DNA of 40,647 bases from Bacteroidales bacterium (GTDB taxonomy: Bacteria; Bacteroidota; Bacteroidia; Bacteroidales; Lentimicrobiaceae), in assembly GCA_024636955.1 (NCBI GenBank), contig JAGXGB010000022.1, forward strand, positions 1-40,647, read 5' to 3'. Below are positions 17,423 to 26,242 of this stretch, piece after piece (the first letter of the stretch is position 1; every line of letters starts with the position of its first letter). Under the pieces are notes generated by a model. The model was not told the origin of the DNA and did not search any database. It saw only the letters and a program-made list of their open reading frames with translations. The position numbers and the translations under genes were made by a program.

Positions 17423-17911
17423 TTATTTTGCAGTAGGTGAAGCGCCTGAATTAAGGCTCTTTTCAGGGATAGAGCTCTCTTCTGTTTTCTTAACAATGTT
17501 TCCTGTTATTTTCAGGACTACAGGCGAGTTCTTAGCATTTGACATCACAGTGATAGTCTTGTTAATAGGTCCCATCCGCTTGGTGTCATACTTAACTTTA
17601 ATAGATTCTTTCTTACCCGGTAAAATTGGCTCTCTTGGCCAGCTTGGTACTGTACATCCGCATGATGACCTTACACTTGAAAGAATAAGAGGCTCTTTTC
17701 CGGTATTGGTAAATTCAAATTCACTGTTCCCGTCACCATCAACAAAGATAGTTCCGTAATCATGTGTAGTCTTTGTAAAAGATATATCAGCCGCATTCGG
17801 ATTGTTAGCAGCTGCATTAGTAGCTGCATCAGCAGGCTTTTTGGCATCCTGAGCAAAAACTGATGTTATTGCAAACACAAAAATTGCAAGAATAGAGATT
17901 GACTTTTTCAT
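17423..17911 (-). CDS. Exported DUF1573 protein
   Basis: The 162-aa protein starts at ATG 17911 (MKKSISILAIFVFAITSVFAQ), a signal peptide. An upstream in-frame start at 17947 would add a charged leader and is less likely. After a low-complexity Ala/Asn linker, the DUF1573 domain shows KTTHDYGTIFVDG, FEFTNTGKEPL and SSCGCTVPSWP. DUF1573 is an immunoglobulin-like fold very common in exported proteins of Bacteroidota; its function is unknown. The vicinal CGC cysteines are a family mark. It has its own -7 box and terminator, so it is a single-gene transcript. Confidence 0.88.
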   Translation of the reverse strand: MKKSISILAIFVFAITSVFAQDAKKPADAATNAAANNPNAADISFTKTTHDYGTIFVDGDGNSEFEFTNTGKEPLILSSVRSSCGCTVPSWPREPILPGKKESIKVKYDTKRMGPINKTITVMSNAKNSPVVLKITGNIVKKTEESSIPEKSLNSGASPTAK

Positions 17912-17960
17912 TTTATTTATTTTAAATTTTTTATGATGAGAATGCATTCGAAGTAGGAAA

Positions 17961-17968
17961 CAAAATTA
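17961..17968 (-). promoter_or_regulatory. -7 box of the DUF1573 gene
   Basis: CAAAATTA on the plus strand reads TAATTTTG on the minus strand, a full TAnnTTTG match. It gives a leader of about 43 nt to the ATG at 17911. Confidence 0.5.
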
Positions 17969-18075
17969 AGCCCTATTTTCCTTATGCGAAACTTTTTTCT
18001 GTTGTTTTTTACTTCACAACATTCATACCAAACTTAAAAGTCAAAACAACGGTCATTATTTAGTTCCCATTTTGC

Positions 18076-18083
18076 TATCTTTG
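18076..18083 (+). promoter_or_regulatory. -7 box of the small lipoprotein gene
   Basis: TATCTTTG is the commonest form of the Bacteroidota -7 box. It lies 25 bp before the ATG at 18109. The -33 region is not recognisable. Confidence 0.6.
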
Positions 18084-18108
18084 TGCAAAGTCTAATATAT
18101 ATTACTGT

Positions 18109-18615
18109 ATGAGAAAGATAACTACCCTTGTTTTGACAATTCTTGCCTTAATAACATTAATGATTTCATGTAAACCAAAACAACCCGCTGTTGCTACGAA
18201 AGGAAAACCTATATACGCTCCAGCACCAGTGATAATTTACAAAACCAAGCTCGACTACTCTCAGCATGTGCCTGTAACATTAACACCTGATAAAAAGAGC
18301 ATAGTTTCTTATCCAGCTAATTCTGATGTTTATTTTGGGGGCGACCTTGCTTACCCGATACGACTGGAGGATAATTATTTCCTCGACAGAAGAGGCATTG
18401 ACGCAAATTCGGCATTCACCAAGTGGACTTATTATGAATACAGCCGTCTACCTAAAACACCTACCCAGGAAGAAATAATGCAGGGGCTTCTGGAAACCGA
18501 TCCTTTCATTGAAATGTGGGATTGTGGTAACCTCGGTGCTTTCAGTGACCTCGAAAAAGACCTCAATGAAATAATCAAGAATGGTAATTTATCTGATTAC
18601 AAGCGACTTAAGTAA
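18109..18615 (+). CDS. Small lipoprotein of unknown function
   Basis: The 168-aa product has a lipoprotein signal, MRKITTLVLTILALITLMISC, with the lipid-modified Cys21. I do not recognise the mature part. It has a Pro/Lys-rich linker (about 22-45) and then a compact mixed domain with YPANSDVYFGGDLAYPI, LDRRGIDANSAF and TDPFIEMWDCG, containing one more cysteine. The short leader and strong -7 box suggest it is expressed alone. The next gene has its own -7 box 56 bp downstream. Confidence 0.8.
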   Translation: MRKITTLVLTILALITLMISCKPKQPAVATKGKPIYAPAPVIIYKTKLDYSQHVPVTLTPDKKSIVSYPANSDVYFGGDLAYPIRLEDNYFLDRRGIDANSAFTKWTYYEYSRLPKTPTQEEIMQGLLETDPFIEMWDCGNLGAFSDLEKDLNEIIKNGNLSDYKRLK

Positions 18616-18670
18616 TTATATAAGAATTTGCATATCTGATTTTTTAAGCTTATTTTAATTATATTACCGA

Positions 18671-18678
18671 TATCTTTG
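18671..18678 (+). promoter_or_regulatory. -7 box of the FakA-FakB fusion gene
   Basis: TATCTTTG at 18671-18678 is a full match to TAnnTTTG. It leaves a leader of about 90 nt before the TTG start at 18775. Confidence 0.55.
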
Positions 18679-18774
18679 CACTCCTCAGGTTTAAGTATAT
18701 ATTGACTTTCGCTTCAACCTTTTAAGTGTTTTACATGTTTTATGATTAAATGTAACTAATAATAATCCCTGACC

Positions 18775-20586
18775 TTGAATTCACAACAGAAGTCTATTAC
18801 CCTGCTCGATGGTAAAACATTGTATTATAGCTTTTTAGCCGGAGCCCAGAAGATATTTGAAAACCAGGTTCAGCTAAATAAAATCAATGTATTTCCTGTT
18901 GCTGATGCTGATACAGGAACCAACCTCGCTTCTACCATGAGGTCTATTGTTGATACTCCTATCCCAACATCCAACCTCAGGGCTACCGCGGCTGCACTTG
19001 CTGATGCTGCTCTTACCGGAGCCCGTGGCAATTCAGGAATAATATTCGCACAATTCATTTACGGGTTCAGTAATGAACTTCAGAAAAATGAGAACATAAC
19101 TGTTGAAGTGTTTGCCGAGGCCATCAGGAAAGCAGTTACTTATGCATATGAAGCCATTGCCAATCCTGTTGAAGGTACTATGATCACTGTTATCAGGGAA
19201 TGGGCTGAATTTGTATATATTCTCAAGGACTCCATCAATGACTTTATTGAATTGCTCACACAGGCTTATCAAAAAGCCGTGGAGTCACTCAATGCAACTA
19301 CTGAGAAGCTGGAAGTGTTGAAGAAATCAAAAGTGGTGGATGCAGGTGCTAAGGGTTTTGTTTATTTTCTGCAAGGTATACTTGAGTTTGTAAAAGCCGG
19401 GGAACTACGTAAAATGATTTCAGGTCGTGATACAGTAGTTATTGCTGATTCTGAGATAGTATCGCATGAAATACTAACATTCAGGTATTGCACAGAGGCT
19501 ATGCTTTCTGTTGAAGAGAATAAAAAGATTGACCTTTCGCAGGTTCGCAAAACTATAGCACATCTTGGCGATTCAATGGTAGTTGCCGGCTCTCCCCGCA
19601 AGATACGCGTACATATACATACTGATCATCCTGCTAAAGTAATGAGCATGCTCAGTGATTATGGCAGCATTTCTTATCAAAAGGTGGATGACATGGTCAT
19701 GCAAAATGACATTGCTTCTAATCCTCACCTTAAAGTTGCGCTTGTTACTGATTCAACTTGTGATATTCCTGATGAGCTTATTGAAAAACATCAGATTCAG
19801 GTTGTTCCTTTAAGTGTGCACTTTGGTGACACCTATTTCCTTGACAGACTTACTTTGTTGCCCGGCCAGTTCTACAAGATGCTCGATACTACAACCACTT
19901 ATCCAAGCACAGCACAGCCACCTTATAAAGAATTCTTCAATCGATATTCATTCCTTTCAAGCCATTTCGATTCAATTGTTGGAATACACCTGAGTGCTAC
20001 AATGAGCGGTACTTTCTCAAATAGTACAAAAGCTGCCCACACAGTTTCAGAACATTCACAAAAGCCAATAACTATCATCAACTCAAAGCGTATTTCAAGC
20101 GGTTTGGGACTTATTGTTTTACGCGCTGCTGAAGAGCTTGAGAAAGGGACTAGCCATCAGGAGCTTGCTGAACTTGTGCCTAAATGGTCACTCAATACTA
20201 AGATGTTCGTGTCATCCAAAACTATCAAGTATATGGTGAAGAGTGGCAGGGTAAGTTATACTAAAGGACTTATAGGCTCCCTGCTCAATTTAAAGCCTGT
20301 GGTAACAGTTAACAATGAAGGCCGTACTGAAACATTTGGTAAACCTTTCACTGAAAAGAGCAGCCGGGCATTGGTTATGGAAAGTGTAAAGAAACTGGCC
20401 GACAAAAGGAAGATATGGGGTTACTCAATATCACATGCAAAAAACAGTGCCTCAGCCAACTGGTATCGCGATCAAATGGTAGCTATTTCAGGGATTGAGC
20501 CTGTGTTTATTAACGATGCATCACCGGTACTTGGCGTAAATGTTGGTCCGGGAGTAGTGGCTTTATCAATCATGTTCGAAGATTAA
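18775..20586 (+). CDS. DAK2-DegV fusion, a putative one-chain fatty acid kinase (FakA-FakB)
   Basis: The 603-aa cytoplasmic protein joins two parts that are separate in Firmicutes. Residues 1-215 are the DhaL/DAK2 nucleotide domain: NVFPVADADTGTN (38-50, Mg/ATP Asp residues; the usual DGD reads DAD) and TGARGNSG (81-88). Residues about 222-316 resemble the FakA middle domain (YCTEAML, VHIHTDHPAKV). Residues about 319-603 are a DegV domain: ALVTDSTCDIP, TAQPPYKEF, HLSATMSGTFSNS. FakA phosphorylates fatty acids carried by the DegV protein FakB, giving acyl-phosphate for phospholipid synthesis. A fused enzyme would hand substrate over internally (inference). The start is TTG; no ATG is in frame upstream. 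Converges on a small HTH gene with 11 bp between. Confidence 0.88.
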   Translation: MNSQQKSITLLDGKTLYYSFLAGAQKIFENQVQLNKINVFPVADADTGTNLASTMRSIVDTPIPTSNLRATAAALADAALTGARGNSGIIFAQFIYGFSNELQKNENITVEVFAEAIRKAVTYAYEAIANPVEGTMITVIREWAEFVYILKDSINDFIELLTQAYQKAVESLNATTEKLEVLKKSKVVDAGAKGFVYFLQGILEFVKAGELRKMISGRDTVVIADSEIVSHEILTFRYCTEAMLSVEENKKIDLSQVRKTIAHLGDSMVVAGSPRKIRVHIHTDHPAKVMSMLSDYGSISYQKVDDMVMQNDIASNPHLKVALVTDSTCDIPDELIEKHQIQVVPLSVHFGDTYFLDRLTLLPGQFYKMLDTTTTYPSTAQPPYKEFFNRYSFLSSHFDSIVGIHLSATMSGTFSNSTKAAHTVSEHSQKPITIINSKRISSGLGLIVLRAAEELEKGTSHQELAELVPKWSLNTKMFVSSKTIKYMVKSGRVSYTKGLIGSLLNLKPVVTVNNEGRTETFGKPFTEKSSRALVMESVKKLADKRKIWGYSISHAKNSASANWYRDQMVAISGIEPVFINDASPVLGVNVGPGVVALSIMFED

Positions 20587-20597
20587 CATCGGTCTGA

Positions 20598-20801
20598 TTA
20601 TTTCTTCAATTTCACCTTATCTCCTCTCCTCTCGAAGATTTCGGGCATATTGTGTGTACGCGCATGTACCTGAAAATAACACACACTGCTGTCATTATCA
20701 TTCAACACTCCTTTTTCCATAAGTTGCTGAGCAATATCATGTACAGTCATACCGCCTGGCTTATTCTTTAGAATTTTCTCTATTTCCTCTTCAAGTTCCA
20801 T
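20598..20801 (-). CDS. Small HARE-HTH-like winged-helix protein
   Basis: A 67-aa protein consisting of one domain: IEKILKNKPGGMTVHDIAQQ, then LMEKGVLND, a Y-F-Q-V-H-A-R helix, and FERRGDKVKLKK. The order (helix, G-M-T entry, second helix, recognition helix, F-R-x-G-D-x-V-x-L hairpin) fits the HARE-HTH winged-helix family, which is otherwise found fused to restriction enzymes, RNA polymerase delta and chromatin proteins. A free-standing 67-aa version would be a small nucleic-acid-binding protein; its target is unknown. ATG start at 20801; no terminator is visible in the 11-bp gap to the convergent fusion gene. The 55-bp repeat pair lies 38 bp upstream. Confidence 0.72.
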   Translation of the reverse strand: MELEEEIEKILKNKPGGMTVHDIAQQLMEKGVLNDNDSSVCYFQVHARTHNMPEIFERRGDKVKLKK

Positions 20802-20839
20802 TGGATTAAAAACCTTAAGGTTCTATAAATTTATCAAGA

Positions 20840-20949
20840 GGCCTAAACTATGGAAAGCTTCCATGATATATACATCAGATACCTCTTTCTAAGTGGCCTT
20901 AACTATGGAAAACTTCCCTAATAAATACATCAGATACTTCTTTCTAAAC
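20840..20949 (+). repeat. Two tandem copies of a 55-bp repeat
   Basis: Units at 20840-20894 and 20895-20949 both begin GGCCTWAACTATGGAAARCT and share ATACATCAGATAC and CTTTCTAA. About 46 of 55 positions match, with no gaps. They lie in the 290-bp gap between the divergent HARE-HTH and acyl-CoA synthetase genes, outside the predicted synthetase promoter. Confidence 0.93.
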
Positions 20950-21015
20950 AATTAGCAATACAAAATTCTTCGTATTTAACTTGACAAGAACTTCTTGCAT
21001 ATAGGTTCAACCGCC

Positions 21016-21045
21016 TTTGATTAAAGCCTTATTTTCTTAACTTCG
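21016..21045 (+). promoter_or_regulatory. Putative promoter of the ADP-forming acyl-CoA synthetase
   Basis: TTTG at 21016-21019 and TAACTTCG at 21038-21045 are 18 bp apart. The -7 box is the TAnnTTCG variant. The leader would be about 40 nt. Confidence 0.45.
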
Positions 21046-21091
21046 CCCAACTGAATAAAATCTATCTATTTTTTATAACTTACTCATTATC

Positions 21092-23143
21092 ATGATTAAT
21101 CGACAGTTAATTGATCCTAAAAGCATCGTAATTATTGGAGGTTCTAACGACATTACAAAGCCGGGTGGCAAGGTATTAAAGAACTTAATTGATAACGAAT
21201 TTTCAGGTAAACTCTATGTTACCAATCCTAAAGAAACTGAAGTACAAGGAATTAAGTGTTATCAGGACCCCGCTGAATTACCTGAAGTTGACCTGGCTAT
21301 TCTAGCAATTGCAGCCAAATACTGTCCACCAACTGTTGATCTTTTAGCTCACACAAAGAAAACCCGTGCTTTCATAATTTTTTCAGCAGGCTTTCATGAA
21401 GAGAGTGAAGAGGGCGCTATGCTTGAGAAGCAAATAGTTGACACTGTTAACAGCGTAAACGGTTGTTTGATAGGCCCTAATTGTATCGGAATGATGAATC
21501 ATCATCACACCTCTGTTTTCACTCTTCCCATACCACGACTCGATCCTCAGGGGGTTGACTTCATATCAGGTTCAGGAGCTACAGCAGTTTTTATTATGGA
21601 ATCGGGTATGATGAATGGGTTGTCATTTGGCAGTGTATATTCAGTGGGCAATAGTGCACAGATGGGAGTTGAGGATGTGCTGAAATATCTTGACGAGACA
21701 TTTGACCCTATCAACAGTTCAAAAGTAAAGCTGATATACATTGAAAGCATAAACAAGCCCGGGATGTTGCTAAAGCACGCATCTTCCCTGATAAATAAAG
21801 GCTGTAGTATTGCTGCAATAAAATCAGGCAGCTCATCAGCAGGTAGCCGCGCCGCATCATCACATACCGGCGCACTAGCAAGTAGCGACACAGCGGTTGA
21901 TGCATTATTCAGAAAAGCAGGTATAGTGCGCTGTTATGGACGTGAAGAGTTAGTGACAGCAGCGGCTGTTTTTATGCATAAAAAGCTAAAAGGAAAGAAT
22001 ATTGCAATAATCACCCATGCCGGAGGCCCAGCAGTAATGTTAACAGATGCCCTGTCAAACAACGGATTTGAAGTGCCGCACCTTGAGAGTCCTGAATTAT
22101 TGGCTAAACTGTTTCCCGGATCATCAGTAGCTAACCCAATCGACTTCCTCGCAACAGGAACAGCTGAGCAATTAGGCGAAATCATAGAGCATTGCGACAA
22201 GAAGTTTGATAATATTGATGGTATGGCTGTAATATTTGGCAGCCCCGGTCTTTTTGAAAATTATGATGTTTACAAGGTTCTGCACGAAAAGATGAACTCA
22301 TGCCAAAAGCCAATTTTCCCTATTTTGCCTTCAATTATTAACGTAAAGGATGAAATTGATTACTTCCTAAAACTGGGTAGAATCAATTTTCCTGATGAAG
22401 TAGTTTTTGGGAACTCATTAGCCCGGGTATACAATACTCCTGCTCCATCAAAACCTTTCTCATTGCCTGAAATTGATAATCAGTCAATTAGGCAAATCAT
22501 TGAAGGTTCAGAGGATGGCTATTTGTCACCTGAAAAGGTACAGCTGCTTCTTGATGCCGCTGGAATTCCACGGGCCGGTGAAAAGGTTGTAACTACAAGT
22601 ACTGCTGCTGTTGAAGCTGTGAACAGCCTGGGGTATCCGATTGTGATGAAAGTTGTTGGACCTGTGCATAAATCAGATGTGGGTGGTGTGGTGCTCAATG
22701 TAAAAGATGAGGCAACAGTGATCTCCGAATTTGAACGGATGATGAAAATAAAGGATACAACTGCTGTTCTTATTCAGCCAATGCTGTCAGGCACCCAGAT
22801 ATTCGCAGGTGCAAAAGCTGAACCTGGTTTTGGACACATGGTTCTTTGTGGATTAGGCGGAATTTTTATTGAAGTATTGAAAGATGTTTCCTCTTCTCTG
22901 GCACCGGTTTCGCATGAAGAAGCACTTCAAATGATTCAATCACTTAAGTCGTACAAGATACTTGAAGGCATCCGCGGACAGGAAGGTGTAAACATCCAAT
23001 CCTTCACTGATGTGATTGTAAGGTTATCAGCACTCTGTATGGCAGCACCTGAATTGGCTGAAATGGATATCAACCCGTTGCTTGGAAATAATAAAGGCGT
23101 TGTTGCAGTAGATGCAAGAATTAGAATTGAAAAGTTGAAATAA
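21092..23143 (+). CDS. ADP-forming acetate/acyl-CoA ligase, fused alpha-beta
   Basis: The 683-aa enzyme makes acid plus ATP from acyl-CoA, ADP and phosphate (or the reverse). Order: CoA-binding Rossmann domain about 5-130 (VIIGGSNDITKPGGKV), succinyl-CoA-ligase-like domains about 140-440 with the likely phospho-His258 in SSHTGALASSD, then an ATP-grasp domain about 465-683 (GIPRAGEKV, GYPIVMKVVGPVHKSDVGGV, EMDINPLL). Alpha and beta parts are in one chain, as in ADP-forming acetyl-CoA synthetase of fermenters and archaea. It suggests ATP gain from acyl-CoA in fermentation or amino-acid breakdown (inference; substrate not fixed). It ends at a two-way terminator. Confidence 0.92.
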   Translation: MINRQLIDPKSIVIIGGSNDITKPGGKVLKNLIDNEFSGKLYVTNPKETEVQGIKCYQDPAELPEVDLAILAIAAKYCPPTVDLLAHTKKTRAFIIFSAGFHEESEEGAMLEKQIVDTVNSVNGCLIGPNCIGMMNHHHTSVFTLPIPRLDPQGVDFISGSGATAVFIMESGMMNGLSFGSVYSVGNSAQMGVEDVLKYLDETFDPINSSKVKLIYIESINKPGMLLKHASSLINKGCSIAAIKSGSSSAGSRAASSHTGALASSDTAVDALFRKAGIVRCYGREELVTAAAVFMHKKLKGKNIAIITHAGGPAVMLTDALSNNGFEVPHLESPELLAKLFPGSSVANPIDFLATGTAEQLGEIIEHCDKKFDNIDGMAVIFGSPGLFENYDVYKVLHEKMNSCQKPIFPILPSIINVKDEIDYFLKLGRINFPDEVVFGNSLARVYNTPAPSKPFSLPEIDNQSIRQIIEGSEDGYLSPEKVQLLLDAAGIPRAGEKVVTTSTAAVEAVNSLGYPIVMKVVGPVHKSDVGGVVLNVKDEATVISEFERMMKIKDTTAVLIQPMLSGTQIFAGAKAEPGFGHMVLCGLGGIFIEVLKDVSSSLAPVSHEEALQMIQSLKSYKILEGIRGQEGVNIQSFTDVIVRLSALCMAAPELAEMDINPLLGNNKGVVAVDARIRIEKLK

Positions 23144-23148
23144 GGTTT

Positions 23149-23200
23149 AAAAAATGAGGCTAAAAAGAATTTCTAAATCTTTTTTAGCCTCATTTTTTTT
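23149..23200. terminator. Two-way intrinsic terminator
   Basis: TGAGGCTAAAAAGA and TCTTTTTTAGCCTCA pair at 23155-23192, with an A-run before and a T-run after. It serves both the acyl-CoA ligase (plus) and the convergent C69 dipeptidase (minus). Confidence 0.92.
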
Positions 23201-23208
23201 ACCCTCAA

Positions 23209-24939
23209 TTACTTTTTATAAATAAGCTTATCACCAGTACTCTTAATTACCTGTTCTTTCCAGGTATCAGAATACCCGGGGAACATTGGTGGTTGTGGGT
23301 ATCCCCATGGGTTGCGAAGGAATTCACCATCCTGCTCCTTTTTTACATTTCCATCCAGAAACTTAACCAACAGGAAGTTATCAAGTTCTTTCCACCTCCT
23401 TAGTGTTATATTGGCAGCATTCGATGAGTATTTTGTCAGGTATTCTCGTGCTTGTTGAGGATCAGTTTTGTGCAGTGCCATAGCTTCCTGATCAACCCTT
23501 GGTATTTCTGTTTCAAAGGATGATTCCAACTGATCCTGAACTTTCGCTATTTCAGGCATAACCCTGTTATAAAACAAATACTTGAAATGGGCTACCCTGT
23601 TAAAGACCCAAAAAGCAGCATCATCAGAATAGGTTAACATGTCACCATTACCTTCAGCAAATGAATGTGGCACACTGGTAATACCGCAATAAAAGGGTAT
23701 GTAAACTGTTGAACCTGCATCATCTACACCAAACCAATTAATTCCGCCAATATGGTTAGGCAGCCAGTTACGCATTTGTGCAATGAATGAGAAACCTGTT
23801 TGTTGTGTTACAGTCACACGTTCGTTAAAATACTCAGTACCCTCATATTTCCATGTAAGAGGCCTCCAACGATATGGTGAACCAAATGGACCGGCACCAA
23901 TGTCCTGCGACATGTCAAGATCAGTTCCCTGTAGGTAATCGCGCTTGAATTGCATTAAATCGCGGGGAGAGAGTTTCTTGTCAGGTTTGATATATAAAGG
24001 CATACGCTCCTGAGTAAGATTGCCTTTTGCATAATCATAGTATTTGATCATGTCCTTGTTCACATCCTTAAATGCTGACCATACCCTGATCTCGCAGAAT
24101 CGCACATTATCAAAAGTAAGTGGAGCATATGTATCGCTGAAGCTAAACTCTGCATCCTTCCCGGTAAAGTATCCTTTTGAACGGGCAAAGGATATTACAT
24201 CGTGAGCATAAATAACTTCTATACCCGGATTATTAATGAATTTGAAGTTTTTACTGCTAATTGATGTTGTTTTGTTCTCAGCCTGGAAAGTTGTTATTCG
24301 TGCCTGGTTGGCATGAGCAGAAATGTATCCATCAGGAATACGTATTGCAACCCAAACAGCTCCTTTGTTGGTATTGTATTTCTTCTGAGTCTTCTTGTCA
24401 GTTGCCAGGCTGGTGCCTTTTCCAACAATTTCCATGATCCACACCTCGTTAGGATCACCAATTGAAAATGACTCACCTGAACTAGCATAACCATGTTCTT
24501 CAACCAGTTCAGCAATAACCTGTATAGCTTCTCTTGCAGTCTTTGAACGCTGCAAAGCCAGGAACATAAGACTGCCATAATCGACTATGCCGGTAGAGTC
24601 CTCCAATTCAGGTCTTCCACCAAAGGTAGTTTCACCAATAGCCACCTGATGCTCATTCATAAATCCGGTAACCTGGTAAGTGTGCGCAGGTTGGGGTATT
24701 TGGCCTAATGGTTTTGCAGTACCACGATCGTAGAGTGTTACCATTGACCCTTCTGGCCAATTGGTAGCCGGACGCCAGTATAATTCGCCATATCTGATGT
24801 GTGAATCAGCAGCGTAACTTATCATGGTGCTTCCATCAATTGAAGCTCCTTTGGTAACAAGGTAGTTAGTACAGGCTATTGCATTACCTGCTAGTGTCAT
24901 GATAAACAGAACGATAATTAAACTAAGCTTGATATTCAT
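23209..24939 (-). CDS. Exported C69-family dipeptidase
   Basis: The 576-aa protein starts at ATG 24939 (MNIKLSLIIVLFIMTLAGNAIACTNYLV); an in-frame TTG two codons upstream is less likely. The signal peptide ends just before Cys23, which begins the C-T-N-Y-L-V motif of peptidase family C69 (PepD). In this family that cysteine becomes the N-terminal nucleophile after cleavage. Further family signs: KGASIDGSTMISYAADSH, TYQVTGFMNEHQVAIGETTFGGR, EHGYASSGESFSIGDPNEVWIMEI and SAHANQARI. Secretion points to peptide breakdown in the periplasm or outside. Nothing adjacent fixes the substrate. A terminator is shared with the gene at 21092. Confidence 0.88.
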   Translation of the reverse strand: MNIKLSLIIVLFIMTLAGNAIACTNYLVTKGASIDGSTMISYAADSHIRYGELYWRPATNWPEGSMVTLYDRGTAKPLGQIPQPAHTYQVTGFMNEHQVAIGETTFGGRPELEDSTGIVDYGSLMFLALQRSKTAREAIQVIAELVEEHGYASSGESFSIGDPNEVWIMEIVGKGTSLATDKKTQKKYNTNKGAVWVAIRIPDGYISAHANQARITTFQAENKTTSISSKNFKFINNPGIEVIYAHDVISFARSKGYFTGKDAEFSFSDTYAPLTFDNVRFCEIRVWSAFKDVNKDMIKYYDYAKGNLTQERMPLYIKPDKKLSPRDLMQFKRDYLQGTDLDMSQDIGAGPFGSPYRWRPLTWKYEGTEYFNERVTVTQQTGFSFIAQMRNWLPNHIGGINWFGVDDAGSTVYIPFYCGITSVPHSFAEGNGDMLTYSDDAAFWVFNRVAHFKYLFYNRVMPEIAKVQDQLESSFETEIPRVDQEAMALHKTDPQQAREYLTKYSSNAANITLRRWKELDNFLLVKFLDGNVKKEQDGEFLRNPWGYPQPPMFPGYSDTWKEQVIKSTGDKLIYKK

Positions 24940-25168
24940 TTGCAAAGGGTTTTTAAGGAGTTATTTGATGAGATGATACTATTGATCTCTATCTTAATTT
25001 TATAATTCAGCTAAAATACAACAGAGTTCTGACTTTTTACAATTCATTATCTACCAGAAGCATTTTTTGAGCCTAATAATTCAAAAGTATGGTACTAAAC
25101 ATGGGTTTCAATATTGCATGTCCGGCCATTTAGCTGTATTATTGCAGTAACCTTTAAGCCGGAAACCT

Positions 25169-26212
25169 ATGATCATCACAAGTGAGGCATCACTGCAACG
25201 AATAGTAATACACAAGTCAGGAAATGCAGGAAGAGAAGAAGGAATCAGGATATCAAAAGCAGAACTACACCTGAGAGATGAGGTTAAAGACCTGTTAACA
25301 AGATACTTCCTCTCCCCTTTCTCCAAGAATGAATATTACAACCTCTTCCATGAAAGCGATCTACAATTAAATGAAGTATACCATTTTGCGACTGAGATCT
25401 TTGAGGATCAACAATCGTTTTATGAGAACTCAATTAACTTCACCCGCCACCTTTACGCCAAATCAATCCACCCTATGATAAAGCCGGGTGAATTCTACAT
25501 CGTTTACTTCAAAGATGTGATATTGGATGGTGAAGAGGTTGATGCTATCGGACTATTTAAATCTGAATCACGTGACACATTCCTGAAAGTATATCCAACT
25601 GATGATAACTATCTCGTTGAGCATGAGGAAGGAATAAATATTAATAAACTGGAAAAAGGTTGTCTCATCTTCAACTCGGAGCCCGAAGAAGGTTTTGTTT
25701 GTGCGGTAATTGACACTTCCGGCAAAAGCACTGATACAAGATACTGGTTCGACGAATTCCTGAAACTAAAAGAGAGGGATGACGATTACCTCAAAACCAG
25801 GGAAGCAATGGAGCTTACCAGGCAGTTCGTAAGTAATAAACTACCCGATAGCTTTGATATTGATCGCCCTGCACAGGCTGAACTTCTGAATAAATCAATG
25901 AAATTCTTTAAAGAGAATGATAATTTCAAAATGGAAGAGTTTGTTGGTGAAGTGTTTGCTGATAAAGAAGTGATCAACACATTCAATGAATACCGTAAGG
26001 ATTTTGAAGCAGAACGTCAAACTAAGATTACCGATGATTTTGACATCTCCGGTTTAGCTGTGAAAAAGCAGGCTAAGATCTTTAAGAGCATACTTAAACT
26101 TGACAAGAATTTCCATATTTATATCCATGGGAATAGGGATAACATTGAAAAAGGTTATGATAATGAGCGGAATATGAACTTTTATAAGGTATTCTTTGAT
26201 GAGGAGAATTAA
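25169..26212 (+). CDS. Nucleoid-associated protein, NdpA/YejK family
   Basis: A 347-aa cytoplasmic protein with the pattern of the 37-kDa nucleoid-associated family. An N-terminal part has LQRIVIHKSGNAGREEG and DLLTRYFLSPF; a middle part has GEFYIVYFKDVILDGEEVDA and IGLFKSE; it continues with YWFDEFLKLKERDDDYLKT and ends in a charged region to 347. E. coli YejK binds the nucleoid and interacts with topoisomerase IV and gyrase; whether that holds here is not known. The Rossmann gene starts 30 bp after its stop, so the two are likely co-transcribed. No clear -7 box is seen in the 229-bp gap shared with the divergent dipeptidase. Confidence 0.82.
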   Translation: MIITSEASLQRIVIHKSGNAGREEGIRISKAELHLRDEVKDLLTRYFLSPFSKNEYYNLFHESDLQLNEVYHFATEIFEDQQSFYENSINFTRHLYAKSIHPMIKPGEFYIVYFKDVILDGEEVDAIGLFKSESRDTFLKVYPTDDNYLVEHEEGININKLEKGCLIFNSEPEEGFVCAVIDTSGKSTDTRYWFDEFLKLKERDDDYLKTREAMELTRQFVSNKLPDSFDIDRPAQAELLNKSMKFFKENDNFKMEEFVGEVFADKEVINTFNEYRKDFEAERQTKITDDFDISGLAVKKQAKIFKSILKLDKNFHIYIHGNRDNIEKGYDNERNMNFYKVFFDEEN

Positions 26213-26242
26213 TAGAGGATTTCACCTAACTTTATAATAAAA

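Noticed and set aside
20811..20822. 12-bp palindrome AACCTTAAGGTT
   Set aside because: Short and AT-rich, next to a start codon; expected by chance in a window of this size.
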